Below are positions 24,864 to 37,644 of a stretch of 64,000 bases of DNA, one piece after another. Position numbers and translations under genes: made by a program. Under the pieces are notes generated by a model. That model had not been told where the DNA came from. It did not search any database and was given only the letters and a program-made list of their open reading frames with translations. Location: positions 1,956,478-2,020,477 of the forward strand of contig JBBCBC010000030.1 in NCBI GenBank assembly GCA_037126765.1, written 5' to 3'. This DNA comes from Stenogyne calaminthoides. Taxonomy: Eukaryota > Streptophyta > Magnoliopsida > Lamiales > Lamiaceae. Numbering within the stretch: the first letter of the stretch is position 1; every line of letters begins with the position of its first letter.

Positions 24864-25321
24864 GCTCTGCACTCAAGTGATGAACAATCTGGTTTTTCCA
24901 TGAATTTTATCATGCAACACTTATGAATTCTTATAATTTATTAAGCTGGTCTTATTAAAAGGACAAGGATGCGGCTATTCACATTCGGGTTTTTGCTCAT
25001 ATGTACAATATTTTTTAGCATTCCATATTATCACATAAAATTGTAAAATGGCTGTATGTATTATCAAAAGTTTCGATGATGCTCAAAAGATAAGGGTTTG
25101 TCATGCTACAACACAAGCCAATGGTACACTATAACAAGCTACTCCAATCCCATACAAGAAGCTCTGCTCCCATCTCACAACATCGGAATACGAAAGGTAA
25201 AAACGGACCTCCGACTACATGCTTAATCATCTCGATATTCATACTAAATATATAGAATTATTGCATATACGTATCCACAGGCCTTATAGACGTACCTGGC
25301 GCGACAAGACGTACACTTCAC
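24864..25321. other. Spacer and 3' flank of the SOUL gene
   Basis: No coding exon is seen. The right part (from about 25080) is probably the 3' untranslated region of the minus-strand SOUL gene. No terminator element can be named for a Pol II gene from sequence alone. Confidence 0.4.
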
Positions 25322-26916
25322 TCACACAACGAGGTCACGATCCCAATCAAAAGTCAACCAAATCTCGTTGACTCTGTTCCGGAACTCAAATGGAGAATTG
25401 TACTGAGCAACAATGTAATTCGTTGAAACGTCCCATGAATGGCTCTTGTCAATGGCGTCGCCCCAAGATGTTCCAGCAACGCTTGCGTACAATGCTGCAG
25501 CTTCGTATCCAATATCCTCATCGGCTGCAAAACCGCCAAATTGCCTTACAGCTATGTAGGTGGGATCCCATCTTTGGACATGGAGGTCTTTTGCAGTAGG
25601 CGCGTTTTTTTGGTTTTCTTTAGGAACGTAGAAGCTCACAGCGAAGGATGAAGCACAAAACGGGCCGTCACTTGGTTTGACTTCGGAGATCACTGGAGCT
25701 GTCATTTCGATTTTCTGCTGGTTGTCGTTCTTGCCCTGGATGTAGTTGAATAACCTGTGATCGTGAAACAAACGAACACCAATTAGCTGCAAGGAATGTT
25801 ACAAGATAAGTCCTAGTGATAATTCGTGCATTTGGAAGAAGCTATCAATTTAAAAATAATCCTACATGTCGTACAGAGATGTGAAATAGATTTGATCTAG
25901 TGTTTGATGCATCATACTGGGGAAAACAGGCCAATTTCGATTCCAGTCTTGACGACTTTCACGATATTTAAATAGCCAGGTAACTTTAAATTTTTGACAT
26001 TTGGTAGACTAGATGTTTCACCTCTTACCGCCAGTTACTTGACCAAAATATCGAAAATTGAAAATTACTGGACTGATTTCAATTCATGGAATTCCACAGG
26101 ACTAAAATAGAAATATGAATAACTTATCTGACTAAAAACACTATTTTCCCTTATACTAACAGAATTGGAAGCGCTTGAAAGTCACATTCCCATTTCAAAT
26201 TCTGTTTTATTTTCAGTCATCAAGTCTTGTTTTCTGCATTGCCACCAGTGTTAAACAACTTTGTGGAACTAATTTGAGCTGATTACATATTATTTATTAG
26301 TTATGTAATCGGTTTGAAGCATGATACTATTACCTTCCCTTCCAAAAAATGCTAAGAAGTTAATTTTTAACTGTTGTTTCAACTTTTAGTTTGTATAATT
26401 AGATTAATTTTGCAATCGTGTGTTCTTATAACCAATCTAGAGCAGAAATTTAATCGAAATCAATCCAATTCAATCTTCTTAAAAAGCACACTAAATTAGC
26501 TAACACTAATTCCAGTATATATCTTTTTCCAAAAACAGGGCAACTCTAATTTATATACCCATACAAATTAAAATCTAAAATTCAAAATTAAATCTTAAAA
26601 AATCTCAACTAACAAAATGAAACATTCAGCAGAAAAAGGAAGAAATTAAAACTTACTGGAGAAACCCAGTTCTAGTGGCAGAAACTAAAGAGATATCATC
26701 AATAGGCTTTGTTGAAATTCAGACGCTTGAATTATACCGCCGGATTTCGAAGCCATTTCCGGTATGAACGACGTCGTAGGTTGGGCACTCGATTCGGTTA
26801 CACGTCGGCGGAAATTCAGCGACGCCGCCACCGTTATTCGCCGGCGATAGGTTCAAATTTGAACCGGAGAGGAGATTCAGAAGGAATGATAGGTTTAAGA
26901 GATTCAAAGCAGCCAT
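25322..26916 (-). pseudogene. SOUL haem-binding protein gene with one internal stop
   Basis: Two exons on the minus strand: 26657-26916 (start ATG at 26914-26916) and 25322-25754, joined by a GT-AG intron that splits a Gln codon. Exon 1 gives an N-terminal Leu-rich hydrophobic stretch (likely signal peptide) and then IECPTYDVVHTGNGFEIRRY. Exon 2 gives LFNYIQGKN, KIEMTAPVI, SFYVPKENQ, VRQFGGFAADEDIG, VAQYNSPFEF and NEIWL, all SOUL/HBP hallmarks. SOUL proteins bind haem or tetrapyrroles. Total length of about 230 codons is normal for the family. The one defect is TGA at plus 26719-26721, where relatives carry Trp (RRYNSxVW). Everything else is open, so this may be a very young pseudogene, a null allele or a base-call error. 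Confidence 0.8.
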
Positions 26917-26995
26917 TTTTCCAAAATTGAATTTTGGTAATTGAAGTCTTTGAAGGAGTGAAGTAAGATCAGAAATGGAGGATGTAAATCAACCA

Positions 26996-27003
26996 AATTT
27001 ATA
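26996..27003 (-). promoter_or_regulatory. Candidate TATA box of the SOUL gene
   Basis: On the minus strand CCTATAAATTTGG lies about 80 bp before the SOUL start codon, a normal plant distance for a short leader. Confidence 0.45.
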
Positions 27004-27326
27004 GGGTTCATAGCGAGGATTTGTGTCCACGAGATTTTTGAGAAATTTATCTTCATGTTTGTTTTTTCTTGAAATTTTAAGTTTGATATTTCGATTCGCG
27101 GCCTTGGAGTTGTGGCTGTGGGCGTATATGGCAGGAACGGTAACACGTAGGTTGTTTGAATCTACTCATTCTATTCCTATTTCCTACAATTATTTCTTTT
27201 TAATTATTTTGCAATTTTTTAACTAACAATTATTTAATATCTACTTTATTCTAAAATAAGCAACTGCTAAGTTTGGATAACTGAAGTCGTCAGAACTTTA
27301 TTACCTAAGATAGATACGGATCCACT

Positions 27327-27985
27327 GTATATGGTCCCGGGGCACGTGCCCCCACAATTAATTTAAATTTTACTACACCATATATATTTATATTAGTAAT
27401 TATATTAATTATTAGTATTACATTTTTTAAGTCTAGGTGGTTTATCTTCAAGGTGCACCGTGCACTATATAATGTAATTTTAAAATATATAATTTATTTA
27501 CATTGAAATGTGCTATTTGTTTCACGAACACATGTTACACATTTCAGTGTAAACAAGTTATATATTTTAATGCAATAAGTTGTATGTTTTAAAAACACAT
27601 TATGAAGTTTACGGTTCACTCAAAGCGTAAGATACCCACTCTTTTTTTAAAAAAAAAATATGCCCCCAAAATTTTTAGTGTCCAATATTAATTTCAATCC
27701 CAAATCAATTGAAAGAGTATTCTCTGTCGTAAAAATTATAAAGACTCGTTACACAATTGAACGAGAAATCAATTGATGAGTGATAGTATGATTGTATCAT
27801 ATTGATATAGAGATTTTTGATAGTGTTGATAATGTGTCAAACATTCAAATATCTCAATCTATGAAATTCTGTATATTTCAATTGTAATAGATCACTTGAG
27901 TTGTTATATAATGAAAAACTTTTTAATATATATTTGTATTTATTCTGTGTCCCCTCATAAAAAAATTATGGATCTGTACATGCTT
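27327..27985 (+). mobile_element. Eroded hAT-type transposon remnant
   Basis: In broken plus-strand frames around 27745-27855 the DNA encodes RNQLMSDSMIVSY and then IEIFDSVDNVSN. This resembles the C-terminal dimerisation part of plant hAT transposases of the zinc-finger MYM/TTF type. GGGGCACGTGCCCCC near 27340 and CCCCTCATAAAAAAATTATGG near 27955 resemble the GC-rich ends of those elements. Part of the interior (27441-27620) may be a separate MITE beginning GGTGCACCGTGCAC, related to 53352-53576. The transposase is dead. Confidence 0.45.
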
Positions 27986-28846
27986 AAGACCCTGAGGTCT
28001 TGGATTCAAGATACAATCCATCTTGTGGTGGGATGATGGTCCCCCTCTTATGATGTTTGTAATTTCGGGTGGTTCCCCTCTTGTGATGGCTGTAATTTCG
28101 GTATCTAGGGAGACGAAAAGATATTGCAATCAACAATATAATTGGATCCTGTAAAAAAAAAAAATTATAAATGGGTCCATGTATAAGAAACGGGCCGCAC
28201 TAGTTTAATTAATATGGTGTACCAAAATATGGGAATTACACACCTATACAAACTGGAATAGCCGCGTCCTTTACAAACCGCCCAGCCATAATCATTTTAA
28301 TTTTTATATACAACTACTACCTATATTAGGCATCGTAAGGAACACCCTTTCTCTCACTAAAAGAAGCGTCCACCCTCCTATCCCTCTATACAATTCGGCC
28401 GCCCCAGACGGCGCCCATCTCCGACCACACCACCACACGTTCGGTAGATTCACCACCATCTTATTATCTCAGCCACGGTGATTTTTGGGTCTGGTTTGTG
28501 GAGGCCGGCGGTGATTGTTTTGTGGATCTGGTTTGAAGCAAAAGAGGAATCATCTAGCTTCCTCCTCCTTCAATTCCTTTCTCCATTGACGGATTCCCGT
28601 CGCCGTCGGAACTGTTCATCTCCTCGTGCCGCCGCCGTGACCACTTATCTCTTCGCGCCTGCCGCTAACATCCAAATCTCTTTGCAAGGTTAATGCATCT
28701 CCTCCTTTCATCCGTCTCCCTCCACCTTCAATTAAATTAATAGAAGGTTTGGAAACGCTGTTACATATGTTTAAACCCCTCAAGCCCCTCAAACTGTGAA
28801 CAATCGAGGCGGTAGTTTGCCTCCCAAATCAGAAAAATTCCCAGCT

Positions 28847-29134
28847 ATTTTTCTCTCGCTTTAAGGTGGTGAGCTCTTCCTCCCCAAGCATCTGTGCTTG
28901 TCGGTGAGACAACTCCGACCGCCATTGGCGGATTCGGCCAGTTCCGGGTTTATTTCAACCCGTATTCTTCCCATTTTTATTTACTTGCAAAGTTATTGCA
29001 ATTTTTCTCTCGCTTTAAGGCGGTGAGCTCTTCCTCCCCAAGCATCTGTGCTTGTCGGGGAGACAATTCCGACTGCCGGTGGCGGATTCGGCCAGTTCCG
29101 GGTTTTTTTCAACCAGTATTCTTCCCAATTTTAT
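28847..29134 (+). repeat. Duplicated 5'-leader unit of the LINE
   Basis: Both copies begin ATTTTTCTCTCGCTTTAAGG and run through GAGCTCTTCCTCCCCAAGCA and GGCGGATTCGGCCAGTTCCG, separated by a ~20-bp spacer. A duplicated leader recalls the promoter monomers of some L1 families, but a function here is only a guess. Confidence 0.8.
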
Positions 29135-29263
29135 AGAGTCATCACTGGTTGTGGCGTTAATCGGGAGACGGGAAGATAGAACCGTCCCAGTCCAAAGACC
29201 CATCACAGACAAAGAAGGTCTTTGTTTGGAGGAGGTTATTTCGGCTCAACCCCGCCACCAGCC

Positions 29264-32200
29264 ATGAGTTGCATATGCTGGAATGCCCGCGGCCTCGGGG
29301 GACAACGGGCATTCAAGAATCTTCAACGACTTATCCTCGACCAATCCCCAGATGTGGTTTTTATTTCCGAATCTAAATTGTCTAAGTTTGGTGCTTCTAA
29401 ACTTAGTACACGTCTCAATTTCGCTAATTGTTTATGTGTTGAATCAATGGGCAAGAGTGGTGTTCTGGTTTTATTTTGGAATGATAAACTCGATGTTTCT
29501 ATTTTGTCCTACTCGCAGGGCCATATTGATTGTTCGATTATCTTCGAGTGTAAAATGTGGTACTTTACTGGCTTTTATGGAAACCCAAACCATAACCTCC
29601 AACACCTTTCATGGGAATTGTTGGATAAAATCTCTAGAAGTCACACTAATCCCTCTGAAAGTTGGCTAGTAGGAGGTGATTTCAATGAAATCAGTTATGA
29701 AAAGGAAAAACATGGTGGCATTGCCCGTTCCTGTAAATATATGACTGCGTTTCAATTGGGTCTAAGCCGTGTTGATCTTTATGATGTAAAAATAACGGGT
29801 CCAAAATTTACTTGGAATAATATGCGATTGGGAGATCACAACATTTTGGCCTGGCTGGACCGTTTTGCGGCAAACAACTCATGGCTTACCACGTTTCCGG
29901 ATGCTTTATCTGTGAATCTTGATTTTTATGGCTCGGATCATCGGCCTATACTTTTGAAATTACGTAGTAATAATCAATCTATGTCCGGTACCGCCATTTC
30001 TTCGTTTAAATTTGAACACAAATGGATCTTCGAAGAGGAGTATAAAAATATTGTGATCAATAGTTGGAAGGGTTCTTCTAATTCCACTGGGTTGGGGGAT
30101 AGATTAACGAAAGTGGCCGAGTCCCTTAAATTCTGGTCCAAGAGCTCTGTGGGAAATCTTGGAAGACAAATCAAAGATACTCGTGCCCTTCTTAATAAAC
30201 TCTTGAATAATGAAGATCATGGTTTTGACCGACCAAAGATCAATTCTATTGAGAATCGGTTGGAGAAACTTCTCTTCCAAGAGGAAACCCATTGGAAACA
30301 ACGGTCCAGAGTTAATTGGCTTAACTCCAGAGACAGAAATACCTCATTCTTTCATAAGATGGCCTGGATCGAAGAAAGAAGAATACTATTAGGTCAATCC
30401 TTGATGATGATGGAATTCTCAAAACGGAACAGAAGAAGATTGAGGAAACCATTGAAGGCTTCTATAGTAAACTTTTCAGCTCCCAGAACCCCTCCGAGGA
30501 GGATATAAGAGTCATCACTGACTCGATCCACCCTTCGGTTACAGAAGAAATGAACAGATTCCTGACGAACTCCTTCTCTGGGGAGGACGTTAGGAAAGCT
30601 CTTTTTGATTTAAACCCCTCTAAAGCCCCCGGGCCAGACGGCTTTACAACTCTATTTATCCAAAATGCCTGGGGGGAAATCGGGGAGGATATCACTTTGG
30701 GGTGCCTCAGAATTCTTAATGGAGAACAGGGGTTGTACGGTCAAAATCCGACGAATATTACCCTTATTCCTAAGGTCAAAGAGCCAAAATCGCTGAAAGA
30801 CTATCGCCCGATCAGTCTTTGTAATGTCTCCTATAAAATTGTGGCCAGAGCTATTACTAACCGATTCCGAAGGGTCCTTGGATCTCTTATTGACCCTAAC
30901 CAAAGTGCATTCATACCGGGTCGGCTGATTTCGGACAACGTTATCCTAGGGTACGAATGCATGCATTGGCTCAGAAATAACAAGAGTAAACAAGGCTATG
31001 CTTCTCTTAAACTGGACATGAGTAAGGCCTACAAACGAGTTGAATGGAGCTACCTTGAAAAGTCATGCTTCATATGGGCTTTGACACAAAGTGGATTAGT
31101 CTTATCATGGAATGTGTCACTTCTCCTTCCTACTCTTTCCGAGTAAACAACAACATCTCAGGAAAAGTCATGCCTTCCAGGGGACTTCAACAAGGAGACC
31201 CCCTATCCCCTCCTTTTTGTGGTGGTGGCTCAAGGCCTCTCCTCAGTACTCAATGCCAATGCGTCAGCAGGAAATATCACTGGGGTCAGGGTTGCTAGGG
31301 GAAGCCCGGTTATCACTCACCTTTTCTTTGCAGATGATAGCTTGATTTTCTTTAAGGCTAACAGAAGGGACGTGCTGACAGTTAAAAAATGCCTTAAAGA
31401 TTATGAAAAAACATCGGGCCAACTTATCAATTTTGACAAGTCCGCCATTACCTTTAGCAAGAATACCACCCAGACCAATATCGATTTGGTCAAAGCTAGC
31501 CTCCAAATCCAGATTTGTCAAGGCCATGATCTGTATCTTGGTCTCCCTACCTTCTCTACCCAAAGCAAAAGACTACAGTTTGGCTACTTAAGAGATAAAG
31601 TCTCAAAAAAGCTGGGGTGTTGGAAAAATAAGTTCTTCACGGAAGAAGGACGTGAGATCCTTCTAAAATCCATTATCCAAGCTATACCAACCTATGACAT
31701 GTCGTGCTTCAGGATTCCCACTTCCATTTGTGGGAAAATAGAATCGATGAGTGCTAGATTCTGGTGGGGAGGTAACCAGGAGGACAAGAGGATTCATTGG
31801 AAGGACTAGAAATTTCTTACCAAATCTAAGAGGGACGGAGGAATGGGCTTTCGGGATTTGGTCACTTTCAATAAAGCGCTCCTTGCAAAACAAATCTAGA
31901 GAATCATCTTGTACCCGGACTCTCTGGTTGCTAAAGTTTTGAAAGCCAGATACTTCAAACACACTGACATAATGGAAGCCACCCTAGGGTCAAACCCTTC
32001 TTATATTTGGAGGTCATTAATGTGGAGCAAACCAACCATTTCCGAGGGTCACTTTTGGAAAATTCACGATGGACATAAGGTGCACGTTAGAAATGATCGT
32101 TGGGTTCTTGAACTCTCCATCGGAAAGATCACATCCAGCTCCAGATTTGTCAGCAACATCAAAGTACATGAACTCATCACTCCTTCTCATGAATGGGACC

Positions 32201-33211
32201 AGTCGAGAATCGATAACCTTTTTCCTAGTCATGAAGCACAAGCTATTAAAAAAATCCCCATAGATCAACATGGCCAATCCGACTCTCGTTTCTGGCGCTA
32301 CACGAAAAAGGGTCTATTTACTGTCAAATCTGCTTATTGGAACACTCACACAACTCCCTCCAATTCCGACAGTAGAGTTATAACTTCATCCAGCAAGACT
32401 CATACCTTTTGGTCCAAAATATGGAACCTGAACATCCCCCCCAAAGTTCGAATCTTCCTGTGGAAAACAACCCATAACGTGATTACTGCTGAAGCTAACC
32501 TTGCTGCTCATCACGTCCCGTGTAACCCCAGGTGCATGGTATGTGGACATTCTTTTGCAAATACTAATCATGTGCTTTTCTTTTGTCAGGGAGTGAAAAA
32601 TGCTTGGAACAAAACGAAGTGGTGGCCTCTTATAAAGAAAGCGAGAGGAATCTCATATGATAGCCTGACCATCCATCTTATTCTTACCCTGGACGAGGGT
32701 GAACTGGAACAAGTGGCCACAAAGATGTGGGGAGTTTGGAAAGAAAGATGTGACTTTATACACTCTAAAGGCGAAACTCATCTAAGGAGGAGAGGCATTC
32801 CTGGAGCAGTTTCACTACGAAAAGGAAAAGCTCAAACTCGGAATCAACCCGGCCCCCAACTCGGAGTCGGTATACTATACAGATCATACCCATGACAACT
32901 TCATTATGAAAGTAGACGCAGCCTACAAAGAATCATCCAAGGCCTTTGCAGTAGGCTTCTTTATACTAGACAAGGAAAGAAACCCCCATGCTGCCGGGTA
33001 TCACAAGATCAAACCACCAGGATCGATCCTTGCTGCTGAAATTATTGCCATCATGGATGGGATCTCCTACTGGAACACGACCTCTCGAGAGACTATCACA
33101 ATCTTGTCGGATTCAAGAGAAGCTATCAATGTCATTTACTCAGATACTCCCTATAAGGGGTATGAGGAGAGCCTGATCCTCTCTGCCCAAAAATTGATAC
33201 GGAAACAATAA
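29264..33211 (+). pseudogene. LINE ORF2: endonuclease, reverse transcriptase, RNase H
   Basis: The first frame (start ATG 29264, open to 30508) holds the endonuclease: CICWNARGLGG, LVGGDFNEI, LDR and GSDHRPIL. After a frameshift near 30380 the RT follows: LNPSKAPGPDGF, RPISLCN, NQSAFIPGR, LKLDMSKAYKRVEW. Further frame changes lie near 31060 and 31215, the latter after GLQQGDPLSP. The FADD catalytic motif is at 31327-31338. Two Trp positions have become TAG (31807-31809 and 31897-31899, same frame). zf-RVT cysteines (CMVCGH, HVLFFCQG) lie around 32535-32590. RNase H (KVDAAYK, AAEIIAIMDGI, LSDSREAI) occupies 32906-33211 after another shift. The enzyme set nicks target DNA and primes cDNA synthesis in live L1s. 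This copy cannot. Confidence 0.85.
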
Positions 33212-33392
33212 CATTGAAGCGCATAACCTGGCTAAATGGCTACGAAATCTCTCATCCCTCAAGCTTGGGTTGGAGATGAAATTCCTAGACATATCTTATC
33301 TTTCGCTCAAAAGCACCTTTCTCTGTAATTCTTGTGCTGTGAGCCTTCAATTTTTTTTTTAAATACAACCGTACAAAGCCCTAATTCCCAAA

Positions 33393-35840
33393 TTGGGAAA
33401 TAACGGTAGAAAAATAAGAAATCAAGAAACAAGAGAAGGAAAAAGGAGAACTGCCATTGTTGAAGTCCTCTCCTCACTCACAATGCCTTCCAGGCTAAGA
33501 GTTCTTGCACGCGCCTCCACAAAATTCGCCACTTTTTCTGCCCGTTTATTCAAGCGCAGCCAGAGAGTTGCACTTATCGCCGACTATAACACTATCGAGA
33601 ACGCTGTTGGAGAATCTCTTCGGTTCCAGCACCAGAACTTGAATTCTAGCGTTCTCCGGCGGTACTTCTGTGCAAGCTACGCCGTCTAGCAGTTCCGACG
33701 ATGAATAAGAATGCGATTATGAAAAACAACCCAGTAAGTGATCGTTTTTCCCTTTCCTGTCATTGATTTGAGTGGTGTTTGGTTTGACGCCCGTGTGTAA
33801 TTTGTTTTGAATTATTTGGTCTTCTATTATCAAGATTGAATCTTTTAACGAAGGGAAGATCTTTTATATGAATGAACAAATTAATATTAATGAGTAGTTT
33901 TGGTAAGTTGCATGTTCTGTCCCGTGTATCAGTTCTAGATATGTTACTTAGAAATAGAATCTGTGATATAGAACATGCCCTTTTAAGCTAGAATGAATTT
34001 CCGGAAAACATGCCGATACTGCTATACATCTTAATCATTCTTTTATTTAATGTCTCCTCAATGTGTCAGTTGCTTGTCTTTTGAGAGTGATGAGTGGAGC
34101 CACTTAGAGACTGATTGTGCAGCATGATATGATGATTCAAGTTTAATGTATGTTGTAGGATCTCTGAACCATGATATGATGATTCAAGTTTATATAACTT
34201 TATTTCTTGGAGATTTCTCTTTTTGTATTTATTTTGTGCCAGAGTTGTCTATGACTTGATAGAGTTGCATGCATAACTCTTGCTGTTTATATATTTTCTT
34301 GTTTCTGTGTAACTTGCGGAGATCGTTACCGCAGCAGTGGATGTCTTTACTTGATACTTTTTTTTTTGTTGGTCGGATGTTCAGCGAGTTTGAGATTATG
34401 TTCTGAATTACAACTTTAACTTCTAGAATTATGATAAAACTTGTTGTGTATGCTGCGTTACTTTCTAAAGTTACATTTGCTTATATGACGAGTCACTTAT
34501 TTTCCTTGTCAATAATAGGTTGTGGTGATTTTCTGGGGAGACTGGTTGTGGTAAGACCACCCAACTTCCTCAATATATTTTGGAGGCCAATATAGAGTCT
34601 GACCGGGGAGCATTTTGTAAAATAATCTGTACTCAGCCTCGAAGAATATCAACAATGACTGTTTCAGGAAGAGTTTCTGCTGAGAGGGGAGAACCTCTTG
34701 TTGAATCAGTAGGCTCTTGGGTGTTACAAACATTGATGGTATAACTCATGTCTTTGTTGATGAATTTCATGAGCGAGGCATGATTGAAGGTAAATACAAT
34801 ATGTACATGAATTTAGTTATAATAGTTATTTCATATACGTCTTGTTGATTGTGTTGAAGGATCTTCTTCCATGACTGTGGAATTGTGGTTTTAAATTCTG
34901 TAGACTGGAAAGTTGCTGATATCTGTTTTATGACAATCACACTACTGAGCTAATTGTTGGTTTGATTCAGAATTCTGTGAATGCACGTTATCAAACAATA
35001 CCATAGCCGTGATTGGTGTTCGGTGGGAAGCTGAAAGTCAATGCGGTATTCATACGTGATTCAACTGGAGTATCTGATTCTATTCTGATCATGTTTGGTG
35101 GCAAACTAGAACATGGCTCTATGGTAATCTTCTTGACGCTCTCTAGCAAAATTACACATTCTTTCAACCAATTTTTATTAAATTTTCCATCTTTTATTAT
35201 GGTGTCTCAGTCAGGATATCTGAAAATGTTGGGAGGATATGTTGAATTTATCATGGATCCAAGTTTGTTAGAGTGCTATGTGAAACTGAAGGAGGAGCTT
35301 GATCAGCTTTTACAAAAGAGGTAAATGTGCTGGTTCCAATTTATATTTTTCCTTGTGCACATTCACCTTTCCGGTAACTTTATTATTTCCTGAGATAAAG
35401 TTTGTGCTTTGACTTTATTTAACAATAATAATAGTCAATGACTTGCAAGAATAAAATTTAAATATGAGATGGTATTTCCAGCTTATTTCACTAATCTTAT
35501 ACTGGTCGATGAATAACTTATTAATATTTACCAGTCTCATGAATGCTGCCGAATGAGTTTTGATGCTCCTTTAGCTAATCAATTCTGCATTTACCATTCG
35601 TGTAATTACAAAAACTACCCATGAGTTTATGTGAGTTTGAATGTTTACATATCTTGAAAATGCAGCTTGAACATCCTAGCATGGATATCCACAAGGAAGG
35701 CAAGTACCTGAATCCAGCGATAAGGAGTAAGGACAGATTCATAAAAGACGGAACTAACCCTAAGAGATTGCTTCAGTTGATGAGAGCCGGTCACACGCCT
35801 CCCAAATACAAAACAAAGCATCTCAGGATGAATGAAATTA
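33393..35840 (+). pseudogene. Collapsed DExH-box RNA helicase pseudogene
   Basis: Pieces of a plant DExH (DHX-type) helicase lie in correct order with most of the gene missing. Exon 1 (ATG 33483) encodes a basic, mitochondrial-like leader and RRYFCASYAV, then an in-frame TAG. An acidic DDE-x-ECDYE stretch follows, reaching a donor at 33736. At 34519-34789 lie the P-loop SGETGCGKTT (one inserted T near 34530 breaks it), TQPRRIS and VDEFHERGM (motif II). About 35 residues are lost between these. C-terminal parts follow: KLKVNAVFIRDSTGVSDSI (35019-), LKMLGGYVEFIMDPSL (35220-) and EHPSMDIHKEGKYL through PPKYKTKHL (35666-). Motifs III-VI, HA2 and OB are absent. TAG and TGA replace Tyr and Trp near 35006-35013. 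Confidence 0.75.
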
Positions 35841-35892
35841 AATGTTCTTGTCTATATCCTGGTATATCATCTGTAATGGTAAGTTGTTCTCT

Positions 35893-37644
35893 TTGTTCAT
35901 GTCCCTTTTTATGAGAATGTATGTATCATTGTTCAATGTCCCTTTTATGAGAATGTTGGTTTCACGGTTCAATGTCCCTTTTACGAGAATGTCGATTTCA
36001 AGGTTCATGTCCATTTTAATAAGAATTTTGGTATCATGGTCCAATGACCCTTTTATGAGAATGTCGATTTCACAGTTCAATGTCACTTTTACGAGAATGC
36101 CGGTTTCAAGGTCCATGTCCATTTTTACGAGAATGTCGGTATCATTATGAGAATGTTGATTTCACGGTTTAATGTCCCTTTTACGAGAATGTCGGTTTCA
36201 AGGTTAATATCCCTTTATGAGAATGTGGGTATCATGGTTCAATGCCCCTTTTATTAGAATGTCGGTCTCACGATTCAAAGTCCCTTTTATGAGAATGTCG
36301 GTTTCACGGTTCATGTCTCTTTTATAAGAATATCGGTTTCACTTCTCAATGCCCCTTTTATGAGAATGTCGGTTTCACGGTTCATTTCCCTTTTATGAGA
36401 ATATCGGTTTCACTGTTCATGTCCCTTTTACGAGAATGTCGGTTTTACTACTCAATGCCCCTTTTATGAGAATGTCAATTTCCAGATTCATGTCCCTTTT
36501 TATGAGAATGTCGGTGTCATGGTTCAACGTCCCTTTTATTAGAATGTTGCTTTCACGGTTAAATGTACCATTTACGAGAATACCAGTTTCAAGGTTCATG
36601 TCCCTTTTTATGAGAATGTCGTTATCATAGTCCAATGCCCATTTTATGAGAATGTCGGTTTCACGGTTCAATGTCCCTTTTACGAGAATGTTGGTTTCAA
36701 GGTTCACGTCTCTTTTTACGAGAATGGCGGTAACATGGTTTAATGCCTCTTTTATGAGAATGTCGGTTTCACGGTTCAATGTCCATTTTACGAGAATGTT
36801 GATTTCAAGGTTCATGTCCCTTTTACGAGAATATCTGTTTCAAGGTTAATGTCCCTTTATGAGAATGTTGATATCATGGTTCAATGCCCCTTTTATTAGA
36901 ATGTTGGTCTCACGGTTCAATGTCCCTTTTATGAGAATGTCGGTTTCACGGTTAATGTCCCTTTTATGAGAATGTCGGTTTCATTACTCAATGCCCCTTT
37001 TATGAGAATGTTTGTTTCAAGGTTCATGTCCCTTTTTATGAGAATGTCAGTATCATGGTTCAATGTCCCCTTTTACGAGAATGTCGCTTTCATGGTTCAA
37101 TATCCCTTTTACGAGAATGTCGGTTTCACGGTTCATGTCCCATTTACGAGAATGTCGGTTTCAATGTTCATGTCCATTTTTACGAGAATGTCGATATCAT
37201 GATTTAATGCCCCTTTTATGAGAATGTCGATTTCAAGGTTCATGTTCTTTTCACGAGAATGTCGGTTTCAAGGTTCATGTACTTTTCACGAGAATGTCGG
37301 TATCATGGTCAATGCCCCATTTACGAGAATGTTGGTTTCATGGTTCATGTCCCTTTCACGAGAATGTCGGTTTCAAGGTTTATGTACCTTTTTGCGAGAA
37401 TGTCAGTATCATGGTTTAATGCCTCTTTTATGAGAATGTTGGCGAGAATGTCGGTTTCAAGGTTCATGTCCCTTTTACGAGAATGTCGGTATCATGGTCA
37501 ATGCACCTTTTATGAGAATGTCGGTCTCACGGTTCAATGTCCCTTTTACTAGAATGTCGGTATATCATGGTTTAATGCCACTTTTATGAGAATGTTGGTT
37601 TCACAGTTCAATGTCCCTTTTACGAGAATGTCGATTTCAAGGTT
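35893..37644. repeat. Minisatellite of 36-bp units (block 1)
   Basis: About 48 tandem units like CCTTTTACGAGAATGTCGGT followed by TTCAAGGTTCATGTC. Variants alternate TTTCAAGG/TTTCACGG and TTTACGAG/TTTATGAG. Because 36 is a multiple of three and the unit lacks stops in several frames, long frames open on both strands (a 12-residue plus-strand period with RMSVSRFNVPF, and a minus-strand period with NLETDILVKGTL). I regard these as by-products, not genes. Confidence 0.9.

Larger units (their letters stand above)
28340..33360 (+). mobile_element. L1-type LINE retrotransposon, inactive
   Basis: The segment has a GC-richer leader (28340-29263), then one ORF2 in the order expected of plant L1: apurinic endonuclease, reverse transcriptase, zf-RVT, RNase H. 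It ends about 33350 in a T-run followed by AAATACAACC. No ORF1 (gag-like, zinc-knuckle) is seen upstream. The leader contains a direct duplication (28847-28980 and 29001-29134, offset 154 bp). ORF2 is broken by several frameshifts and two TAG codons. No clean target duplication was found, so both edges are approximate. Confidence 0.8.

Noticed and set aside
28478..28693. 71-codon frame as LINE ORF1
   Set aside because: No gag-like or zinc-knuckle features; it lies in the GC-rich leader.
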